Part shown: piece by piece, positions 1 through 9,986 of the stretch
Layout of the letters: every line of letters starts with the position of its first letter
Position numbering within the stretch: the first letter of the stretch is position 1
NCBI GenBank assembly: GCA_903861145.1
Contig: CAIOTH010000013.1
Location: 1 to 58,295, forward strand
Direction of reading: 5' to 3'
DNA from: an uncultured Bacteroidota bacterium
GTDB lineage: Bacteria > Bacteroidota > Bacteroidia > Chitinophagales > LD1
Length of the DNA: 58,295 nucleotides
Position numbers and translations under genes: made by a program
Notes under the pieces: generated by a model
What the model saw: the letters and a program-made list of their open reading frames with translations, nothing else
Database searches by the model: none
What the model was told of the DNA's origin: nothing

Positions 1-1
1 G

Positions 2-1057
2 TTGATACACCTTGAAAAACCATGGAGGTACTTCTGGTCTAACATTTTAAATTTTGTTACAACTGTAATTTTTTCAATTGTAATTCTCAAAATGTACCCA
101 TTAACCCTGGAAGGCCCTTTATGGGGCAGGTTACTTTCGTGCTTTAGTATTTTCCTTTTATCCTTTTATGAAATAACATACAACTATGGTATTGCCTTTC
201 ACCAAAGATTTATTAGCCCCGTTTTAAAGTTTTCAATACCCCTTATTATAACTGCTGTTTTTCAGTGGGTGCTTAGCTACTCCGATCGCTATATTATCAA
301 ACCTCTTTTATTTAATAAAGAGGTTGCAGTGTTTGATTTAGCAGTACGATGCACACTTTTGGTGGGCTTTTTGCTGGATGGCCTTATAGGTGCCATGGCA
401 GCTAAAATTTATGCTTTGCTGCGTGAAGAGGATGGCAGCGAAAAGTATACCGCAGAAATAAACAAGTACTACAGCAGTTTTAATATTGTAATGCTGGTAC
501 TCATTCCATTTAACATACTGGTGCTTCCCATTATTCTGCCACTTTTTATTAGTGATGAAAGATACGTTATCGCGTTCCTTTACTTTGGAATTGTTTGTGC
601 GGGCTTCCTCACTAAATCGGTTCAAAATCTCTTTATTTTCCCCATGTATTTTTTCCGCAAAACCAAGATGTTCATTCCCATTAATGGTATAGCAGCTTTT
701 ATACAAGTTGCACTTGGCTACTTTATGGTCAAATATTTTAAACTATACGGTGCAGCTTACACGCTTAACGTGGTAAAGTTAATCCAGTTGTTGCTGTATT
801 TTTATTATTGCGGAGAGTTGGTGAGCAAAAAAATCAATAAACAAAAGCTAATTGTTCTTCCTATTGTTGCCCTAATAATTGCATGTATACCTGAGCCGTT
901 TATTCATAGTTACGGCGTGCAAATGCACCTTTTCCATTTAGCTGAACTAGTGGTAATTTTTGCAATTACTTACGTTGTTTATCGAAACGAGATATCAGGC
1001 CTTGTACAATGGGCTGTTAAAACGATAATGCCGAACAAGGCATCGCAAACAGATTAA
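2..1057 (+). CDS. Polysaccharide flippase (Wzx/MATE-like), C-terminal part, cut by window edge
   Basis: An open frame runs in from the left edge; the TTG at base 2 is simply the first codon visible, so the true start lies outside the window. The 351 visible residues are dominated by roughly nine hydrophobic segments with short charged loops, including the SYSDRYIIKPLL segment near residue 93 that resembles the conserved Asp-Arg region of polysaccharide and O-antigen flippases. Members of this superfamily move lipid-linked sugar units across the inner membrane during capsule or O-antigen assembly. The tail is short and hydrophilic (ends PNKASQTD). No other glycan gene is visible downstream, so any surface-polysaccharide cluster would lie to the left. 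The family call rests on topology and overall sequence feel; the substrate cannot be told. Confidence 0.7.
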   Translation: MIHLEKPWRYFWSNILNFVTTVIFSIVILKMYPLTLEGPLWGRLLSCFSIFLLSFYEITYNYGIAFHQRFISPVLKFSIPLIITAVFQWVLSYSDRYIIKPLLFNKEVAVFDLAVRCTLLVGFLLDGLIGAMAAKIYALLREEDGSEKYTAEINKYYSSFNIVMLVLIPFNILVLPIILPLFISDERYVIAFLYFGIVCAGFLTKSVQNLFIFPMYFFRKTKMFIPINGIAAFIQVALGYFMVKYFKLYGAAYTLNVVKLIQLLLYFYYCGELVSKKINKQKLIVLPIVALIIACIPEPFIHSYGVQMHLFHLAELVVIFAITYVVYRNEISGLVQWAVKTIMPNKASQTD

Positions 1058-1198
1058 ATTGTGTGTAGGTCATTAGTTTCCAACGGCGTCATTTATAAAT
1101 ATCGAGGTCACAAAAAAATTAACGGCTAACTCAATTATTTAAATGCCACTGCAATTGCGTATTTTAAAGGAACCATTTATATTTACAAAAAAAACATC

Positions 1199-2443
1199 AT
1201 GAAAAAAATTTACCTATTATCCCTGTTCTTATTTATAATGCTGGCATCGCAAGCGCAGTATAGTTGGGTTAACAAAAATCCTCTTACAGCAGGCGCAAGG
1301 TGCGCGGCAACAGCTTTTAGCAGCAACAATTTAGGATACCTTGTTGGTGGTTTTACTCAATACCCGGGAGTATGGGTTAACGAGGTTTGGGCATATAGCC
1401 CTTCAACCGATAGTTGGACACAAAAAAACAGCTTTCCCTATGCTAATGCAGGTGCGGCTTCGCTCAGTTTTGGCGATTCAACCTTTGTTATAGGTGGCTA
1501 CATTGGATCGGGAAATCTCTCCAACTCCAATCATGTTTATAATACGGCCAGCGATTCATGGACCCCGAAAGCCAGTTTCCCTGCAACAGGAATATCCGGA
1601 CCTTTCCAATTTGTGATTAATGGAATCGGATATTTAGGTGCAGGGGAACGTCAAGGAGCAAATACAAGTACAACAGTTTACTCCTACAACCCAACATTTG
1701 ATAGTTGGAACCAGGTAGCTAATTATCCTGAATCAGTTGAGGGTATGGTTGGTTTTGCCATTGATTCGTTGGGCTACGCAGGGTTAGGTGGCGATGGCAG
1801 CAATCACCTGTCATCTGGTTTTTACAAATATTCGCCTACCGCAAATACATGGACCGCTATTGCAGCTTTCCCCGGAGAGCTAAGAAACAGTGCATTAGCG
1901 TTCGTTCTAAACGGCAAAGCATATGTAGGTGGGGGCTGGACAACTATACCTAACAACATTAGCGTTATTTACGACCTGGGCGATTTTTATGAATATGATC
2001 CGGCTAGTGATACATGGGCCCCTGTACCGGGATTTCCCGGACGCGCTCGTCAAGACTTTTCAGCTTTTACTGTTAATGGAGGTGCATACGTTATAGGGGG
2101 CTATAACGATAACCTTGGCGGCACGGTAAGTACCGTTAACGAATTTGGCACTTGTTCGATACTTACCGGTATACTCCCAATCTCCGGAGGAAACAACAAA
2201 GCCGGTATCGAAATTTACCCCAACCCTTCAACTAATGATGTGAACGTTAAAATACTTACTGATGTAACTTCAGAAATGAAATATGAAGTAGTATCGGTTG
2301 ACGGCAAGTTGATTAAAAAAGGAACTACCCGTCAAAGCAATTTCGGTTTCAACGCCAATAATTTTGCCGATGGCGTTTACATACTTACTATAACCGATGG
2401 TAACGGCACCCAAGGCGCCGAGCGTTTTGAAGTAATGCATTAA
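1199..2443 (+). CDS. Secreted Kelch-repeat protein with T9SS sorting tail
   Basis: A 414-residue protein that begins with a clear signal peptide (MKKIYLLSLFLFIMLASQAQ). Five blade-like repeats carry the D-[ST]-W signature (DSWTQKNSFP, DSWTPKASFP, DSWNQVANYP, NTWTAIAAFP, DTWAPVPGFP) with preceding Gly-Gly-Tyr strands, which is the Kelch/galactose-oxidase type beta-propeller pattern. From about residue 335 the tail IEIYPNPS followed by short beta-strands, ending in ILTITDGNGTQGAERFEVMH, is a type A T9SS sorting domain, so the protein is probably exported through the type IX system and released or anchored at the cell surface. The ATG at 1199 is the only sensible start for the signal peptide. 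A weak promoter-like TATATTTA lies at 1178-1185. A strong hairpin terminator follows. The ligand or partner of the propeller is unknown. Confidence 0.85.
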   Translation: MKKIYLLSLFLFIMLASQAQYSWVNKNPLTAGARCAATAFSSNNLGYLVGGFTQYPGVWVNEVWAYSPSTDSWTQKNSFPYANAGAASLSFGDSTFVIGGYIGSGNLSNSNHVYNTASDSWTPKASFPATGISGPFQFVINGIGYLGAGERQGANTSTTVYSYNPTFDSWNQVANYPESVEGMVGFAIDSLGYAGLGGDGSNHLSSGFYKYSPTANTWTAIAAFPGELRNSALAFVLNGKAYVGGGWTTIPNNISVIYDLGDFYEYDPASDTWAPVPGFPGRARQDFSAFTVNGGAYVIGGYNDNLGGTVSTVNEFGTCSILTGILPISGGNNKAGIEIYPNPSTNDVNVKILTDVTSEMKYEVVSVDGKLIKKGTTRQSNFGFNANNFADGVYILTITDGNGTQGAERFEVMH

Positions 2444-2462
2444 ACCATTATAAAGCCATATG

Positions 2463-2500
2463 AAAAAGGCCGCTGGTTAAAACCAACGGCCTTTTTTATT
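2463..2500. terminator. Bidirectional hairpin terminator
   Basis: Arms of 16 bases (2463-2478 and 2481-2496, core GGCCGCTGGTT / AACCAACGGCC with one G-T wobble) are flanked by A-rich and T-rich runs. It lies between the convergent Kelch gene (+) and aldehyde dehydrogenase gene (-) and can serve both. Confidence 0.85.
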
Positions 2501-2517
2501 TAGTCTCCCTCTGTGAA

Positions 2518-4044
2518 TTACAATTCAAACTTAATGCCCTGTGCCAAAGGCAATTCACTACCGTAGTTGATGGTATTGGTTTGACGACGCATGTAATTTT
2601 TCCAGGCATCGCTACCACTTTCGCGTCCGCCACCGGTTTCTTTTTCGCCACCAAAAGCACCACCTATTTCGGCACCGCTGGTGCCTATATTTACGTTGGC
2701 AATACCGCAATCGCTACCGTTAGCGCTTAGGAACGCTTCGGCCTCGCGTAAGTTAGTAGTCATAATAGATGATGACAGCCCTTGCACAACACCATTTTGC
2801 AAAGCAATAGCCTCATCCATGGTTTTGTATTTCATGATGTAAAGAATAGGGGCAAAAGTTTCATGCTGAACTATACTCATTTCATTTTGGGCTTCAATTA
2901 CGCAAGGCTTTACATAACAGCCGCTCTCATAACCTTTACCGGTTAAAACACCGCCTTCAACCAGCACTTTACCGCCCTCCTTTTTGGCTGCGGCCATCGC
3001 ATCTTCATACATCTTTACTGCATGCTTATCAATAAGTGGGCCTACATGATTCTTCTGGTCCAATGGGTCACCTATTTTTAACTGGCCGTAGGCTTTTTTA
3101 ATCTTCTTCTTCAAATCATCATAACGCGATTCGTGAATAATTAATCTGCGTGTAGTGGTACAACGCTGTCCTGCTGTTCCAACAGCGCCAAAAACCACTG
3201 CTACCATAGCAATATTCAAATCTGCGTCCGGTGTAATGATAATTGCATTGTTGCCGCCCAGCTCTAATAAACTTCTTCCCAGGCGCGCACCCAGGGCAGC
3301 TCCTACAGCTTTACCCATACGTGTTGAACCGGTAGCTGAAACCAATGGTATGCGGCCATCATGCGACATCAACTCACCTATTTTTGCATCGCCAATTACC
3401 AGGTTCGAAATACCTTCAGGTAGATTATTTTTTTTGAAAACTTTGGCAGCTATGTTCTGGCAAGCAACACCACATAAAGGCGTTTTTTCAGAAGGCTTCC
3501 AAATACATACATCACCGCACACCCAGGCCAGCATACTGTTCCAGCTCCAAACCGCTACCGGGAAATTGAAAGCCGAAATAATACCCACAATACCCATAGG
3601 GTGCCATTGTTCGTACATTCTGTGCCGGGCACGTTCGCTGTGCATAGTCAATCCATGTAACTGCCGCGAAAGGCCAACTGCAAAATCGCAGATGTCAATC
3701 ATTTCCTGCACTTCACCTAAACCCTCTTGCAGGCTCTTACCCATTTCATAAGAAACAAGTTTACCCAAAGGATCTTTAAACTTGCGCAATTCCTCGCCTA
3801 TTTGCCTTACAATTTCACCTCTTTTAGGTGCAGGCATATTGCGCCAAACCTTAAAAGCTTCAGAAGCCGTATTCACAACTTCATGATATTCCTTTTCGGT
3901 AGATGACGTAACCGAGGCAATAAGCTTGCCATCAACCGGCGAATGGGATTGTATAACGGCACCCTTGCTCTTTATCCATTTGTTACCGGTTGAAACGCCG
4001 GCATTATTTGCACTAATGCCAAGTTGTTTAAGTATTTTTTTCAT
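2518..4044 (-). CDS. Aldehyde dehydrogenase, ALDH7 / L-aminoadipate-semialdehyde dehydrogenase type
   Basis: A full-length (508 residues) NAD-dependent aldehyde dehydrogenase. The catalytic cysteine is C295 in [12 protein letters not shown], and the general base is E261 in [11 protein letters not shown]; both contexts are those of the ALDH7 (antiquitin, L-piperidine-6-carboxylate dehydrogenase) branch. The Rossmann motif region with [14 protein letters not shown] near residue 157 also fits. This branch usually oxidises alpha-aminoadipate semialdehyde (in equilibrium with piperideine-6-carboxylate) in lysine breakdown, but no other lysine-degradation gene is visible here, so the substrate is inferred from family only. 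The ATG at 4044 gives the N-terminus [10 protein letters not shown]. The gene stands alone, convergent with the Kelch gene; the next gene upstream (M1 peptidase) lies on the same strand 57 bases away and could be co-transcribed. Confidence 0.9.
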   Translation of the reverse strand: MKKILKQLGISANNAGVSTGNKWIKSKGAVIQSHSPVDGKLIASVTSSTEKEYHEVVNTASEAFKVWRNMPAPKRGEIVRQIGEELRKFKDPLGKLVSYEMGKSLQEGLGEVQEMIDICDFAVGLSRQLHGLTMHSERARHRMYEQWHPMGIVGIISAFNFPVAVWSWNSMLAWVCGDVCIWKPSEKTPLCGVACQNIAAKVFKKNNLPEGISNLVIGDAKIGELMSHDGRIPLVSATGSTRMGKAVGAALGARLGRSLLELGGNNAIIITPDADLNIAMVAVVFGAVGTAGQRCTTTRRLIIHESRYDDLKKKIKKAYGQLKIGDPLDQKNHVGPLIDKHAVKMYEDAMAAAKKEGGKVLVEGGVLTGKGYESGCYVKPCVIEAQNEMSIVQHETFAPILYIMKYKTMDEAIALQNGVVQGLSSSIMTTNLREAEAFLSANGSDCGIANVNIGTSGAEIGGAFGGEKETGGGRESGSDAWKNYMRRQTNTINYGSELPLAQGIKFEL

Positions 4045-4101
4045 TGATTTAATTGATTTTCGGACGCAATGTTAGTGTTTTATAAAGAAATGCGCTTTGC
4101 C

Positions 4102-7100
4102 TTATAAACCTGAAACCTGCCTTATCAATCCGAGTGGCTTAATTACAGGCAATTTCAAGGTAAAAGTTATTCTTTGGTACCACTTATTAATACCGATTTG
4201 TTGCTGGCCTTGCTTAATGTTATCGGTGGTAACCAGCGGTAAATGAATTTCAATCAGGTCTTTTACAACAACCAACGAGATACCGAATTCAGCCACGGGT
4301 TGAATTTTATTAAGCCCATCAACAAAAACCGCTACCGAAGCAAAAGGCCTGAATGGGATGTACTTGTATATGCTTGAAGTAACGTTAACCGAGCTCATAA
4401 ATTTATTGCTGGCGCCAAAATATCCTGTCATTGAGCGAAATCCACCACCGCTAATAGCAACTTGTCTGCCCAGGTAATTATCGCGTCCGTTTCTGTCAAT
4501 AAAATTCTCATCAAACATGTAGTCTTTCTGCAACCAATAGGTTAAGTTATTTGTGGTAGAATTACTGAGGTACATATTGGGCAAAACAGCCGTAATATCT
4601 GCTCCGCTTTTACCATAATAAGGAAACCCACCGGCAAACACGCGGATGAATAATCCCTGGTTTTTAAGAGGGTAACTTATTTTAAAATGCGCCTCAGCCG
4701 AAAGCCCGACAAATTGTTTACCCTGTTGCAAAGTTACGTCAAGGTTAAAAGGGTGCAGGGTCGTATTGTGTTCCAGGTGATACTTAGCTTCATTCACATA
4801 ATAAAACTGGGTTGCCACAGTGTTATTGTTATAATCTGTTTGGTTGGTTGGGTCAATCCATTGTTCAAAAACCAGCGCCGAACGCAGATTTATGCTTTGC
4901 TCAATGGGGCTTGGCGCACGTTTTTTCTTTAAATCAAAATGCAGGTATGGTTCAATTTTATTAAGCGTTAAATCTTTAGGAAACAACAAATAACTATAGC
5001 GCTTGGCTTTTAACCCCAACGTTATTTTCTGCACTTTATCCGTAAAAAAATTGTAGTTGATTCTGCCAAAACCAATAAACTGTTTAGAACCGGTGCCTAT
5101 AGCGGGCATCAATAAATACTCAAACTTACGGGTAGGAATAAACGGACTATAAAATGCCAATCCCACCTGCGTTTTATCGTAGTTGTTCCAGGCCACATAA
5201 GGGGCAAAGAAAACCTGCGACCGGTTTTGATTTTCAAGTCCACCCAAAAATTGGAACTTCAATTTTTCGAATTTATGCGCCACCTTTTTGAATATGTATG
5301 TATTGTTTCTACGGTCCACTTCCGGCATTAATAGCGCCGGGTCTATTTGAACCCTATCAGCGTTCAGTTTGGGAAGGGTAATAGTATCTGTTCCTTTAAA
5401 TCCATCAACCCAGGTGGTATAAACAACCGAGTCTTTTTTCATTAATGAAACCGTAACAGGCGAGGCCACCGAATTAATATTTTTGATAGTTACATGCAGG
5501 CTATCCATTGGTTCGCTTTGCTCCACTTTTTTATCGGTATGATGCCCGTTTTTACCAAAGGCTTTTACACCGGTTATTTTGTAGTCAAGCTTTTTAGTGG
5601 TTTTCATCAGGTCATCAAACAGCCAACTTAGATTTTTGCCTGTTTCAGTCTCAAAAATCTGCCTCACGTCTTCGGGTTGAGGGTGTTTGTACTTCCAGTT
5701 ATCAAAATACTTGTGCATTATTTTATCAAATACCTCAGTACCCAAATATGCCTCCAGGTAATTAAAAACCAACGGCGTTTTTCCATAAACAACCACACCG
5801 TAATTAATTTCGGTAAACTCACCTGAGGTTAATTCAATAGGCTGGTCAACGTTGTCGCGGGCCATAAATTGATATCCCAGGTCTATAAGGTATTTATGCT
5901 TGTATTGGTCGGCACCCAAAAAACTTGTAAGAACCTCAGGCAAGCCAGGTAGCATTTTTTCGTTGGGATACTTGGTGTTAATATACCGGCCTTCATAATA
6001 CGAGTTAATCCCCTCATCCATCCAGGCATGGTCTCGCTCATTACTTCCAAGCATGCCGTAAAACCAGTTATGCCCCACCTCGTGCGTTATAACATCATCC
6101 AGCGAAAACGCACTACCCTCCTCACCTATCACCGTAACATTGGGGTATTCCATCCCGCTTCCGGCACTAATGGTTCCATCAACTGCGGTTACCTGCTTGT
6201 AAGGATAGTCACCCACCCAAAGACTGTAATAATAAATTGCGTCGTGCAGATATTCCGGCGCTTTAGCCCATAACTTAGCCTGGTTGTTAGTGAAAAGTGC
6301 CCAAGTGGTAACCTTGTTTTTGCTATGCGGCAGCTCCACCTCGCCTTTTAAAACATGGTATCGCTTGTCGGCAAACCAGCCAAAGTCGTGTATGTTGGTT
6401 TGCTTGTAATGCAAGGTTTTTGTTTGCTTATCCGATGCAGGGAAATGCAAATCGGTCAGTCCGCTCCAACCGGTAATTTTGCCATCTGCATCAGCTTTGG
6501 TGTTCATCCAGTTTATCTCACTTGTATCCTGTAAATCACCTGTGGCACCAACCACGTAATTTTTGGGCAACGTTATACTCACATCAAAACTTCCGAACTC
6601 AGAATAAAACTCTCCCTGGTCTAAATAAGGTATTGGATGCCAGCCATTTTTATCATAAACCGCCGGCTTGGGGTACCACTGCGTAATTTGATATGATTGC
6701 CCAATATGCCCCATGCGCGAAAATGTTTCGGGTAGCTTGACCCTGAATGGAGTTGATATGCGCACATGTCCACCTGGCTTTAGAGGTTCGTTCAAAAGCA
6801 CCTTACAAATTTCATCATCGGCGCTACTAAGCTGCCACTTACAAGCCTCCGCATTCACTTTAAAGCTCAGGCCATCCATATAACCCCGCTGCTTTTCCTT
6901 GCTATACCAAAAAGTAGTTTTGCCATTTTCCAACATCTGCTGCGCCAAAGGTGTGCTTTGATTGCGATAAGCATTAGGCCATAAATGCAGATAGATAAAA
7001 TCAAGTGTTTGAGGCGAATTGTTGGTATAATCAATGGTTATAAAAGCATCAAGTTGATGGGCCGTATCATTCAACGACACTTCAATTTTATAATCAACCT

Positions 7101-7206
7101 GCTGTTGCCAGTAGTCGCTTTTTGCTTGTTGGGCATAGCCGCGGAAGTAACAAAAAACAAGAAAAACCTGCGCAAAAATTACTCTGTTGAAATGGCCTTT
7201 ATTCAT
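4102..7206 (-). CDS. Secreted M1-family zinc metallopeptidase
   Basis: A 1034-residue protein with an N-terminal hydrophobic export segment (VIFAQVFLVFCYFRGYAQ). The zinc site is seen as H375-E376-V-G-H379 in ITHEVGHNWFYG, with the third ligand E398 in HAWMDEGINSYYEGR, exactly the spacing of gluzincin M1 aminopeptidases. An N-terminal beta-domain of the M1 type (residues about 35-330) precedes the catalytic region. After about residue 650 there is a long region rich in aromatic, alternating beta strands (for example KYSYLL, FEYLLMPAIG), which looks like an outer-membrane beta-barrel or large beta-structure rather than the usual M1 C-terminal helical domain; Bacteroidota have such long M1 proteins. 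It would act in the periplasm or at the outer membrane, trimming peptides. Substrate specificity is not visible. Confidence 0.88.
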   Translation of the reverse strand: MNKGHFNRVIFAQVFLVFCYFRGYAQQAKSDYWQQQVDYKIEVSLNDTAHQLDAFITIDYTNNSPQTLDFIYLHLWPNAYRNQSTPLAQQMLENGKTTFWYSKEKQRGYMDGLSFKVNAEACKWQLSSADDEICKVLLNEPLKPGGHVRISTPFRVKLPETFSRMGHIGQSYQITQWYPKPAVYDKNGWHPIPYLDQGEFYSEFGSFDVSITLPKNYVVGATGDLQDTSEINWMNTKADADGKITGWSGLTDLHFPASDKQTKTLHYKQTNIHDFGWFADKRYHVLKGEVELPHSKNKVTTWALFTNNQAKLWAKAPEYLHDAIYYYSLWVGDYPYKQVTAVDGTISAGSGMEYPNVTVIGEEGSAFSLDDVITHEVGHNWFYGMLGSNERDHAWMDEGINSYYEGRYINTKYPNEKMLPGLPEVLTSFLGADQYKHKYLIDLGYQFMARDNVDQPIELTSGEFTEINYGVVVYGKTPLVFNYLEAYLGTEVFDKIMHKYFDNWKYKHPQPEDVRQIFETETGKNLSWLFDDLMKTTKKLDYKITGVKAFGKNGHHTDKKVEQSEPMDSLHVTIKNINSVASPVTVSLMKKDSVVYTTWVDGFKGTDTITLPKLNADRVQIDPALLMPEVDRRNNTYIFKKVAHKFEKLKFQFLGGLENQNRSQVFFAPYVAWNNYDKTQVGLAFYSPFIPTRKFEYLLMPAIGTGSKQFIGFGRINYNFFTDKVQKITLGLKAKRYSYLLFPKDLTLNKIEPYLHFDLKKKRAPSPIEQSINLRSALVFEQWIDPTNQTDYNNNTVATQFYYVNEAKYHLEHNTTLHPFNLDVTLQQGKQFVGLSAEAHFKISYPLKNQGLFIRVFAGGFPYYGKSGADITAVLPNMYLSNSTTNNLTYWLQKDYMFDENFIDRNGRDNYLGRQVAISGGGFRSMTGYFGASNKFMSSVNVTSSIYKYIPFRPFASVAVFVDGLNKIQPVAEFGISLVVVKDLIEIHLPLVTTDNIKQGQQQIGINKWYQRITFTLKLPVIKPLGLIRQVSGL

Positions 7207-7322
7207 AGCTGATGTAAACGAAAATAAAAGAATAAGGGGAAAATGAATGCCCGATTACAAAATCAGGTACGGAACTTGCATTCCACTACAACAGCCAATT
7301 TGTTACTATCATGTTACTAATG

Positions 7323-7354
7323 TTGAAACTTAACCTAAAGTAACGCTATATTTG
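7323..7354 (+). promoter_or_regulatory. Bacteroidota-type promoter (TTG ... TATATTTG)
   Basis: TATATTTG at 7347-7354 matches the -7 element TAnnTTTG exactly, with TTG at 7323-7325 about 21 bases upstream as the -33 element. It covers the in-frame GTG at 7354, so transcription would start near 7361, which favours the downstream ATG at 7420 as the real start of the following gene. Confidence 0.6.
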
Positions 7355-7419
7355 TGTTGCGTTTCAAAAATTGTATTATTGGTATATGGTTGAGGTGTTT
7401 CAAAAATTTAACCCGTAAA

Positions 7420-7782
7420 ATGATGACCTCCAAAATATATACACTAGTGATTTGCGGTCTATTAGGCAGCATGTCGCACATTTATGCAGGCAACGGAACA
7501 ACGCAACCTACGTTCGAGGCAATTATTTTATTTCAAAGTGCCCCGAACCCAACCACCGATAAATGCCTTATAAGAACTTATTTACCCGATAACGACCCCA
7601 ACGCCAGCATACGTATTTTATATAAAGACAGTACCTTGTTTAAGGAAATACCTCTTAGCGGCGAAGTTGGCATATGCAGCACGCCGCTTTATGTAACCGA
7701 TTGGAAGGCCGATACCTACCTATATCAGTTATTTTACCACGGCGAAACAAGGTCAACCTTATCTTTTGTTGTAAAGCATTAA
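7420..7782 (+). CDS. Small exported protein consisting mainly of a T9SS-tail-like domain
   Basis: From the ATG at 7420 the product is about 120 residues: a signal peptide (MMTSKIYTLVICGLLGSMSHIYAG) followed almost directly by SAPNPTTDKCLIRTYLPDND and a run of short beta strands ending STLSFVVKH. That block has the order of a type A Por/T9SS sorting domain (APNPTTD, then a mid-domain strand pair, then a final strand), but there is no cargo domain in front of it. An upstream in-frame GTG at 7354 would add 22 residues, but the promoter overlaps it. It might be a remnant of a longer surface protein, a decoy, or a small adhesin-like protein; no function can be assigned. The gene lies alone between divergently and co-directionally oriented neighbours. 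Confidence 0.6.
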   Translation: MMTSKIYTLVICGLLGSMSHIYAGNGTTQPTFEAIILFQSAPNPTTDKCLIRTYLPDNDPNASIRILYKDSTLFKEIPLSGEVGICSTPLYVTDWKADTYLYQLFYHGETRSTLSFVVKH

Positions 7783-7866
7783 TTGCTTCCCTGCAAATAA
7801 GTCCGACCACATCATAAAAGCGATAAAAACGGCTCTTTTAGCTTATTATGTATGTTCCATGGGTAT

Positions 7867-7896
7867 TTTATACCAGCTTCAAATGTCGTATCTTTG
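7867..7896 (+). promoter_or_regulatory. Bacteroidota-type promoter (TATCTTTG)
   Basis: TATCTTTG at 7889-7896 is a perfect TAnnTTTG -7 element, with TTTA at 7867-7870 about 18 bases upstream as a weak -33 element. Transcription would begin near 7903, some 20 bases before the ATG at 7923. Confidence 0.7.
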
Positions 7897-7922
7897 CGCC
7901 TCGCAAAAACAAACCATAATTA

Positions 7923-9818
7923 ATGAAAAAGTTTCTGGTTCTTTCCCTTCTGGCATTTGTTATCAGTTTTCAGCAGTTAAATGCCCAATGCTCAACTTGT
8001 ACGCCTGCGTTTGTTACCTGCCCTGTGGCGGGCGGCTTATGTAATAAGCTTGATACTGCGTATGCAAATCATCCATACAATAAGGTGATAAACTTTTACA
8101 TGCCTAAAGTACTTACTGATCCTTCTATCCTATCACAATGTTCATGTAATACTGTTGACCTGCAGCATATTACAGTTACCGGGGTTAGCGGTTTACCAAC
8201 AGGTATTACTTACCTGGTAAGCAACAATGGGTACTTTGATGTAGCCAATAACGATACGCTGGGTTGTGCAACATTTTGTGGCACACCGTTATTAGCCGGT
8301 GTATATGTTGTAAATGTATACCTAAGTGCAGATGTTGTAGCTATTGGCACCCCAATAGGCAATGTAACACAAAATAATAACCCTCAACATTATACCGATA
8401 CCCTGTGGGTGCTGCCCGATACCACTGCTGGTGTTTCATCTTTCACTTATGGAAACAACGGCTTCTCCGCTTGCGATTCAATTACCGTATCACTTAATGC
8501 ATTATACTCAGCCCCGCAACCTAACCTTACCCGTTATTTTTGGAACATAAACGGGCAAACCTCACAATTACAATCGCCGGGTACTTTTACTTTCACCAAT
8601 CACTCTTTTGTTCCTGATACTTTCCCTATTACATTAACCACGGTGTTTTATAATTACATTGTTAAAAACGTTCATATTGCCGATATAACCGGTGGTTATT
8701 GTGGTGATATTGAGGAGTTAACCTGTTCATGCATATCTAGTGCAGATTCGCCAGATCCATATATTCAATTCCCACTTCTTGGTTTTAATAACTCCTCTAA
8801 TTACGTGAGCAACCAATGTCACAACGTTAACTTTAGCAATCTTGGTCAATCTATTCCATTAGGAACGCAAACGCTTTCAATGCAGATTTGGGATAAGGAT
8901 AACGGCCCTCCTTTTGGCTCTGCCGACGATTTGATTGGCACTTATAGCCTGAATGTTTTTTTAGGCCAATACAACTATGCTGATAATAACGCCGACGGTT
9001 ATGTTGAGTTTGATACCATTGCAGGTACTGCGGTTACCGAAACTTTGAACGTAATAGTTAATCCTACTCCACGTCTTCCTTACGTTGTTTCCAGCCGCGA
9101 TACCTTTTGCTCCGGTGACTCGGTTTTTGTTTCTATTGATACCGCCTCGTACTACAATGGTTGTACCTTTGCCTGGTATCACGACACTGTATTTTTAACT
9201 GCTCAAAGCGATACCGGCTTTTATACTACCCTACCCGGCAAATACAAGGTTATTATAACCAATGCGGCCACAGGCTGTAGCAACGTATCTGCCTTTAAAA
9301 CTATTCATGAAGGCCAATCGCCTAACAGCAGTGCTGATATAGTATTTACAGGCACGCAAGAGTATATTAACCCGCTGCCGTCAGGATTCGCTGCTAATTG
9401 GTACTATAACGGTAACCTGGTAACAGGCCATGATGGTGCCGTACTTCCGTTTTTGGGTAATGGCTTTTACCAGGCCGAGACCTACAATATCAATTACCCC
9501 GGCTGCAGATTTATGTTAGCTGGTGATAGCATTACCGGCGTAGGCATTAACGATATTCAAAATACAGTTTACAACATTAATATTCTGCCGAATCCAAACA
9601 ATGGTAACTTTACATTGAAGTTTTCTTCACCGGTTACGCAGCAACTAAATATTGCCATCCGTAACGTAATTGGCGAAGTGGTTTATACCAAAGCCATGGA
9701 AGGTTTTGTTGGCGATTTTAATGAAGAAATAAACCTTAGCCCGTTAAGTAAAGGGATATATGTTGTAACCATTGAATCAGCATCCGGAACTGTGAATCGC
9801 AAAATTGTGATTCAATAA
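7923..9818 (+). CDS. Large secreted protein with T9SS sorting tail
   Basis: A 631-residue protein with signal peptide (MKKFLVLSLLAFVISFQQLNAQ) and a cysteine-rich start to the mature part (CSTCTPAFVTCP). The middle consists of beta-rich, low-helix sequence with Ig- or PKD-like stretches (for example the segment around residue 385-470, with CSGDSVFVSIDT and NAATGCSN typical of Bacteroidota gliding and adhesin-like repeats). The C-terminus from about residue 550, NINILPNPNNGNFTLKF to GTVNRKIVIQ, is a type A T9SS sorting domain. It is thus probably exported by the type IX system to the cell surface or outside. No catalytic motif was seen; an adhesin or structural role is inference. A perfect TAnnTTTG promoter sits directly upstream. 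The preceding small gene carries a similar tail. Confidence 0.8.
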   Translation: MKKFLVLSLLAFVISFQQLNAQCSTCTPAFVTCPVAGGLCNKLDTAYANHPYNKVINFYMPKVLTDPSILSQCSCNTVDLQHITVTGVSGLPTGITYLVSNNGYFDVANNDTLGCATFCGTPLLAGVYVVNVYLSADVVAIGTPIGNVTQNNNPQHYTDTLWVLPDTTAGVSSFTYGNNGFSACDSITVSLNALYSAPQPNLTRYFWNINGQTSQLQSPGTFTFTNHSFVPDTFPITLTTVFYNYIVKNVHIADITGGYCGDIEELTCSCISSADSPDPYIQFPLLGFNNSSNYVSNQCHNVNFSNLGQSIPLGTQTLSMQIWDKDNGPPFGSADDLIGTYSLNVFLGQYNYADNNADGYVEFDTIAGTAVTETLNVIVNPTPRLPYVVSSRDTFCSGDSVFVSIDTASYYNGCTFAWYHDTVFLTAQSDTGFYTTLPGKYKVIITNAATGCSNVSAFKTIHEGQSPNSSADIVFTGTQEYINPLPSGFAANWYYNGNLVTGHDGAVLPFLGNGFYQAETYNINYPGCRFMLAGDSITGVGINDIQNTVYNINILPNPNNGNFTLKFSSPVTQQLNIAIRNVIGEVVYTKAMEGFVGDFNEEINLSPLSKGIYVVTIESASGTVNRKIVIQ

Positions 9819-9986
9819 TTTCGGGGCTTTCATTCGCCGCTTTTGCTCCTATACATGTCGTTTTACTGTATGGGTAACTAACCACAGGTTTGTGCCTAAC
9901 GCCAACGGCATTTCAACGCTCAATACTTGCTTTCAAAAACATGTTATCTTGCAATCCTGTTTAGCCGGCTACCATAAATCAGGCAA

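Noticed and set aside
3155-3751. A 198-codon plus-strand frame within the aldehyde dehydrogenase gene
   Set aside because: It is the antisense shadow of a strongly conserved enzyme and has no family features of its own.
7354-7419. GTG at 7354 as the start of the small T9SS-tail protein
   Set aside because: It overlaps the perfect TATATTTG promoter and puts 22 residues ahead of the signal peptide.
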